A stretch of 9,330 nucleotides of DNA from Acetobacteraceae bacterium. Its GTDB lineage: Bacteria > Pseudomonadota > Alphaproteobacteria > Acetobacterales > Acetobacteraceae. Each line of letters opens with the position of its first letter. Position 1 is the first letter of the stretch. Where the stretch lies: NCBI GenBank assembly GCA_947446625.1, contig CANFIE010000133.1:1-9330 (forward strand), in the 5' to 3' direction. The notes beneath the pieces were generated by a model. The model did not search any database. It was not told where the DNA came from and was given only the letters and a program-made list of their open reading frames with translations. Shown piece after piece: positions 5,459 to 9,330 of this stretch. The position numbers and the translations under genes were made by a program.

Positions 5459-7744
5459 ATGAGCATTCGCAAGGTTGGCGTCATCGGCGCTGGCGTGATG
5501 GGCGCCGGCATTGCGGCGCAGGTGGCCAATGCCGGCGTGCCCGTGGTGCTGCTGGATATTGTGGTGGGTGGCGCGGCAAAGGCGGTGGAGCGCATGCTGC
5601 GCGCCGATCCTGCGCCCTTCATGGGGAAGGCGCCTGCGCGACTGGTGACCACGGGCGACCTGGGCACCGACCTGGCCTTGCTGGCCGATTGTGACTGGAT
5701 TTGCGAAGCGATCATCGAACGGCCGGACGCCAAGCGGGCGCTGTATGCGCAGCTTGAGGCCGTGCGGAAGCCGGGCAGCGTGGTGTCGTCCAATACCTCC
5801 ACAATTCCGTTGGCGGCGCTGACCGAGGGGCTGGCTGAGGGCTTCGCCACTGATTTCATGGTGACCCATTTCTTCAACCCACCGCGCTACATGCGGCTGC
5901 TGGAAGTGGTGCAGGGGCCGCGCACACGCGCCGATGCGGTGGCCATGGTTAGCGCCTTTGGCGACCGCGTGCTGGGCAAGACCGTGGTGCGCTGCAAGGA
6001 CACGCCGGGCTTTATCGCCAACCGCATCGGCGGCATGTGGATGCAGAGCGCGATCAACAACGCGTTCGATCTGGGCCTGACGGTAGAGGAGGCTGATGCG
6101 GTCAATGGCCGCCCGATGGGCATTCCGAAGACCGGCGTGTTCGGCCTGATGGATTTGGTGGGCATTGACCTTGGCCCGCATGTGGCTGCCAGCATGAAGG
6201 CGACCTTGCCCGCCGATGACGCCTATGTGCAGGGCCTGCGCGAACATGCAGTGATCACCACCATGATTGCCGAGGGCCGTACCGGGCGGAAGGGCAAGGG
6301 CGGCTTCTACGTGCGGGTGAAGGGCCAGAAGCTGGCGATGAACTTGGCCGATGGCAGCTACCGCGAGAGCGTGAAGCCGATGCTGGAAAGCCTGGCGCTG
6401 CGCAATCTGCGGGAGTTGGCGGAACACCCGGACCGCGCTGGCCGCTACGCCCACGCCGTGCTGCTGGACATGATGGGCTATGCGGCGAGCCTGGTGCCGG
6501 AGATTGCCGATACCATCGCTGATGTGGATGCGGCGATGCGGCTTGGCTATGCCTGGAAATATGGACCGTTCGAGTTGATCGACCGCGTTGGCGCACCCTG
6601 GCTGGTGGCGGCTTTGCGTGCTGCAGGCCGCCCCGTGCCGAAGTTGCTGGAGCAGATTGGCCCGCGCAGTTTCTATCGCGTGCAGGATGGCGTGCTGGAA
6701 TTCTTCGGCACCGATGGCACCTACCACGCAGTGCCGCGGGCCGAGGGCGTGCTGTTGCTGGGTGATATCAAGCGCCGCAGCACGCCGCTGCTGAAGAATA
6801 GCAGCGCCAGCCTGTGGGATATCGGCGACGGCGTGGCCTGCCTTGAGTTCCACAGCAAGATGAATGCGCTGGACCCGGATATACTTGGCCTCATTGGCAA
6901 GGCCGTGGCCATGGGCAGGAAGGGCGCGTTCAAGGCGCTGGTGATTCACAATGAGGGTGAACAGTTCAGCGTTGGCGCCAATATCGGCCTGGCGCTGTTT
7001 GCCGCCAACATCGCTGCCTGGGGCGAGATTGAGAGCATGATCGAGGGCGGGCAGAAGGCCATGCGCGCTTTGCGTGAAGCACCTTTCCCGGTGGTGGGCG
7101 CGCCATCCGGCATGGCGCTGGGTGGTGGCTGCGAAGTGCTGCTGCATTGCGATGCGGTGGAAGCGTATGCCGAGACGTATATTGGTTTGGTGGAAGTGGG
7201 CGTTGGCCTGATTCCAGGCTGGGGCGGCTGCACCACCATGCTGCGGCGTTGGGCTGAGGCGCCAAGAATGCCGAAGGGGCCGATGCCGCCGGTGGCCAAG
7301 GCGTTCGAGATGATCAGCACCGCGCAGGTGGCGAAAAGCGCCACCGAGGCGAAGGAGATGATGCTGTTTCGCTCGACCGACGGCGTTGTGATGAACCGCG
7401 ATCGGCTGCTGGCGGCGGCGAAGGCGCGGGCGCTGGCGATGGTGGAAGGCTACGCGCCGCAGGCGCGCGCCTCGCTGCGCCTGCCTGGTGCCACCGGGCG
7501 CGCGGCGCTGAGCATGGCGGTGCAGGCGCAGGTGGCCATGGGCCGCGCCACGCCGCATGACGTGGTGGTTTGCGATGCGCTGGCGAATACGCTGACCGGC
7601 GGCGACACCGACTTCATTGTGGAGACCACGGAAGACCAGGTGCTGGCGCTGGAACGCCAAGGCTTCATGGCGCTGCTGAAAACCAAGGGTACGCTGGCGC
7701 GGGTTGAGCATATGCTCGAAACCGGCCGGCCGTTGCGGAACTGA
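5459..7744 (+). CDS. fadN: Bifunctional 3-hydroxyacyl-CoA dehydrogenase / enoyl-CoA hydratase, FadN type
   Basis: A 761-residue fusion catalysing hydration of enoyl-CoA and NAD-dependent oxidation of 3-hydroxyacyl-CoA. The dehydrogenase comes first. The NAD-binding motif VIGAGVMGAGIAAQVANAG (8-26) ends in acidic Asp33. SSNTS is at 110-114. The catalytic pair is His137 (THFFNPPRY) and Glu149, twelve residues apart as in known enzymes. DTPGFIANRIG (181-191) opens the helical C-terminal part. The crotonase domain starts near 452 (LWDIGDGVACLEFHSKMNA). The oxyanion-hole segment is FSVGANIG (503-510), and both acid residues are kept: Glu559 in LGGGCE and Glu579 in GLVEVGVGLIPGWGG, twenty apart. 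This order is the reverse of E. coli FadB and matches Bacillus FadN (about 790 residues). The loop after Asp33 is shorter than I recall for FadN. The protein follows the thiolase and precedes the acyl-CoA dehydrogenase by 13 bases. Many annotations would call it fadB or simply 3-hydroxyacyl-CoA dehydrogenase. Confidence 0.92.
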   Translation: MSIRKVGVIGAGVMGAGIAAQVANAGVPVVLLDIVVGGAAKAVERMLRADPAPFMGKAPARLVTTGDLGTDLALLADCDWICEAIIERPDAKRALYAQLEAVRKPGSVVSSNTSTIPLAALTEGLAEGFATDFMVTHFFNPPRYMRLLEVVQGPRTRADAVAMVSAFGDRVLGKTVVRCKDTPGFIANRIGGMWMQSAINNAFDLGLTVEEADAVNGRPMGIPKTGVFGLMDLVGIDLGPHVAASMKATLPADDAYVQGLREHAVITTMIAEGRTGRKGKGGFYVRVKGQKLAMNLADGSYRESVKPMLESLALRNLRELAEHPDRAGRYAHAVLLDMMGYAASLVPEIADTIADVDAAMRLGYAWKYGPFELIDRVGAPWLVAALRAAGRPVPKLLEQIGPRSFYRVQDGVLEFFGTDGTYHAVPRAEGVLLLGDIKRRSTPLLKNSSASLWDIGDGVACLEFHSKMNALDPDILGLIGKAVAMGRKGAFKALVIHNEGEQFSVGANIGLALFAANIAAWGEIESMIEGGQKAMRALREAPFPVVGAPSGMALGGGCEVLLHCDAVEAYAETYIGLVEVGVGLIPGWGGCTTMLRRWAEAPRMPKGPMPPVAKAFEMISTAQVAKSATEAKEMMLFRSTDGVVMNRDRLLAAAKARALAMVEGYAPQARASLRLPGATGRAALSMAVQAQVAMGRATPHDVVVCDALANTLTGGDTDFIVETTEDQVLALERQGFMALLKTKGTLARVEHMLETGRPLRN

Positions 7745-7749
7745 GGGAG
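7744..7749 (+). promoter_or_regulatory. Ribosome binding site of the acyl-CoA dehydrogenase gene
   Basis: AGGGAG begins on the last base of the FadN-type stop codon and lies eight bases before the ATG at 7758. The start therefore has its own strong site while staying tightly linked to the upstream gene. Confidence 0.7.
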
Positions 7750-7757
7750 CGAGACCA

Positions 7758-9330
7758 ATGCCCACCTACAAGGCCCCGCTGCGCGACATGCGCTTTGTGC
7801 TGAACGAGATTGCCGACCCCGCACGGCTGCGCGCCCTGCCGGGCTTTGAGGAAATGACTGGCGACCTGATCGACCCCGTGCTGGAAGAAGCGGCCAAGAT
7901 TTGCGAGGAAATCCTGACGCCGCTGAATCGCAGCGGTGATGAGGAGGGCTGCACCATTGAGAATGGCGTGGTGCGCACGCCAAAAGGCTTCAAGGCAGCG
8001 TATCAGGCGTTTTCAGATGGTGGCTGGGGCGGGCTTTCCGCCGACCCGCAGGATGGTGGCCAGGGCCTGCCGCAAACCATCGGCATGGTGGTGGAGGAAA
8101 TGATCTGCTCCGCCAACTTGGCGTTTGGGATGTATCCCGGGCTGACGCATGGCGCCTACGCCGCCATCAAGAAGCACGGCACGGATGAGCAGAAGGCGCT
8201 GTACCTGCCGAAGATGGTGAATGGCGAATGGTCTGGCACCATGTGCTTGACCGAACCGCAATGCGGCACGGACCTTGGCCTGATCCGCACCAAAGCGGTG
8301 CCGAGCGACGATGGCAGCTACCGCATCACCGGCAACAAGATTTTTATCAGCGCCGGCGAGCATGATCTTGCTGCCAACATCATTCATCTCGTGTTGGCCA
8401 AGCTGCCGGATGCGCCGCCGGGCACGCGCGGCATTTCGCTGTTCCTGGTGCCGAAATTCCTGCCCACGGGTGATGGCAAGCCGGGCCAGCGCAACGGCGT
8501 GGTCTGCACCGCGCTGGAACATAAAATGGGCATCAAGGCCAGCGCCACCTGCGCGATGAGCTTTGATGACGCCAAGGGCTGGCTGGTGGGCAAGCCGCAC
8601 CAGGGGCTGCGCGCCATGTTCACGATGATGAACGCGGCGCGCCTTGGCGTGGGCGTGCAGGGCCTCGGCCTGGCTGAGGTGAGCTACCAGAACGCCGTGG
8701 CCTATGCGCGTGACAGGTTGCAGGGCCGTGGCATTGATGGCGTGAAGGCAAAGGACAAGCCGGCCGACCCCATCCTCGTGCATCCGGATGTGCGGCGCAT
8801 GCTGCTGACCATGCGCGCCCAGGCCGAGGGTTGCCGCGCGCTGTGCGCCATTACCGCTACCGAGTTGGACGTGGCGACGCGCCACCCGGACCCGCAGGTG
8901 AAGCAGGATGCCGATGACTTCGTGCAGTTGATGACGCCGATCATCAAGGCGATGTTCACCGACTTCGGCTGGGATGCCACGGCGACGGGCATGCAGATTT
9001 TCGGTGGCCACGGCTATATCCGCGACCACGGCATGGAGCAGTTTGTACGCGATGCCCGGATTGCGCAGCTGTATGAGGGCACCAACGGCATTCAGGCGCT
9101 GGACCTGGTGGGCCGCAAGCTGGGCGCGCATGCCGGGCGCTACCTTCGCAGCTTCTTCCATCCCGTGCTGGCCTATATCGAGCAGCATGAGGAAAACGAC
9201 GCGATGGCTGAGTTCATCGGCCCGCTGGCCAAGGCCTTTGGCCGCCTGCAGCAGGCCACGGCGGAAGTGGCGCGCCGCGGCATGGGAGATCCGTTCGAGG
9301 CGGGTGCCGCCGCGACGGAATATCTGCGCC
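7758..9330 (+). CDS. Acyl-CoA dehydrogenase, large FadE/DmdC-like type (3' end outside window)
   Basis: An FAD-dependent acyl-CoA dehydrogenase that makes the first double bond of beta-oxidation and passes electrons to electron-transfer flavoprotein. The first 524 codons are visible and open at the right edge. The opening MPTYKAPLRDMRFVLNE matches the N-terminal extension of the roughly 590-600-residue subgroup that includes DmdC-like enzymes. The ACAD core follows: GGWGGLSADPQDGGQGLP (88-105), CLTEPQCGTDLG (163-174) and ITGNKIFISAGEHD (190-203) around the flavin and substrate. HKMGIKASATC is at 255-265, QIFGGHGYIRD at 413-423, and the catalytic base is probably Glu440 in QLYEGTNGIQALDL. From about 460 the C-terminal helical extension typical of this subgroup begins and is cut off. 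It closes the visible operon behind the FadN-type gene. Substrate could be a straight-chain fatty acyl-CoA or a special acid; 3-methylmercaptopropionyl-CoA activity should not be assumed. Confidence 0.92.
   Translation, partial: MPTYKAPLRDMRFVLNEIADPARLRALPGFEEMTGDLIDPVLEEAAKICEEILTPLNRSGDEEGCTIENGVVRTPKGFKAAYQAFSDGGWGGLSADPQDGGQGLPQTIGMVVEEMICSANLAFGMYPGLTHGAYAAIKKHGTDEQKALYLPKMVNGEWSGTMCLTEPQCGTDLGLIRTKAVPSDDGSYRITGNKIFISAGEHDLAANIIHLVLAKLPDAPPGTRGISLFLVPKFLPTGDGKPGQRNGVVCTALEHKMGIKASATCAMSFDDAKGWLVGKPHQGLRAMFTMMNAARLGVGVQGLGLAEVSYQNAVAYARDRLQGRGIDGVKAKDKPADPILVHPDVRRMLLTMRAQAEGCRALCAITATELDVATRHPDPQVKQDADDFVQLMTPIIKAMFTDFGWDATATGMQIFGGHGYIRDHGMEQFVRDARIAQLYEGTNGIQALDLVGRKLGAHAGRYLRSFFHPVLAYIEQHEENDAMAEFIGPLAKAFGRLQQATAEVARRGMGDPFEAGAAATEYLR

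Noticed and set aside
5369..7765. A 798-residue open frame on the minus strand spanning the whole FadN-type gene
   Set aside because: It mirrors a verified plus-strand gene with intact catalytic motifs. Its translation is rich in His, Arg, Gln and Ala with no recognisable domain, as expected from the complement of a GC-rich gene.
8013..9188. 391-residue minus-strand open frame opposite the acyl-CoA dehydrogenase gene
   Set aside because: Same compositional artefact; the plus-strand frame carries the full ACAD motif set.

Overview
The window is a high-GC, densely packed bacterial segment devoted to breakdown of acyl-CoAs. G and C dominate third codon positions, genes overlap through ATGA or TGATG junctions, and a LiuR-like MerR regulator sits among beta-oxidation genes. 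This points to a proteobacterium, probably alpha- or betaproteobacterial. The assignment is inference, because no rRNA or taxonomic marker is present. No mobile element, tRNA, rRNA, CRISPR array or phage gene was seen, so this looks like ordinary chromosomal metabolism rather than an island.

Left part (1-2078). The extreme left edge holds the first 16 codons of a divergent minus-strand gene that resembles the membrane-anchored start of YdcF-family proteins. A divergent intergenic stretch of about 118 bases follows. Then come a thiolase-fold protein lacking the usual nucleophilic cysteine and, overlapping it by one base, a DUF35/OB-fold partner that has lost three of its four zinc cysteines. 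Converging on this pair from the other strand is a stand-alone SCP2 sterol-carrier domain. Thiolase fold, DUF35 and SCP2 together recall eukaryotic SCP-x (thiolase fused to SCP2) and the Ltp2-ChsH2 aldolase of steroid side-chain degradation.

Middle (2079-4287). The SCP2 gene and an acyl-CoA synthetase gene (fadD type) are divergent. The 122-base gap between them contains the palindrome TGACG-CATA-CGTCA, a plausible operator for the MerR regulator encoded directly after fadD.

Right part (4311-9330). A FadA-type thiolase, an inverted-order multifunctional enzyme (3-hydroxyacyl-CoA dehydrogenase first, enoyl-CoA hydratase last, as in Bacillus FadN) and a large acyl-CoA dehydrogenase follow on the same strand. 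The last gene is cut by the window end.

Reading of the whole: FadD activates a fatty or other carboxylic acid to its CoA ester. The acyl-CoA dehydrogenase, FadN-type enzyme and FadA-type thiolase carry out one turn of beta-oxidation. The MerR protein probably controls the cluster. The thiolase-like/DUF35/SCP2 set may handle a bulky, branched or sterol-like acyl-CoA, but its substrate cannot be read from sequence. Most of the window is well-known biochemistry. The least ordinary part is the degenerate thiolase-DUF35 pair.
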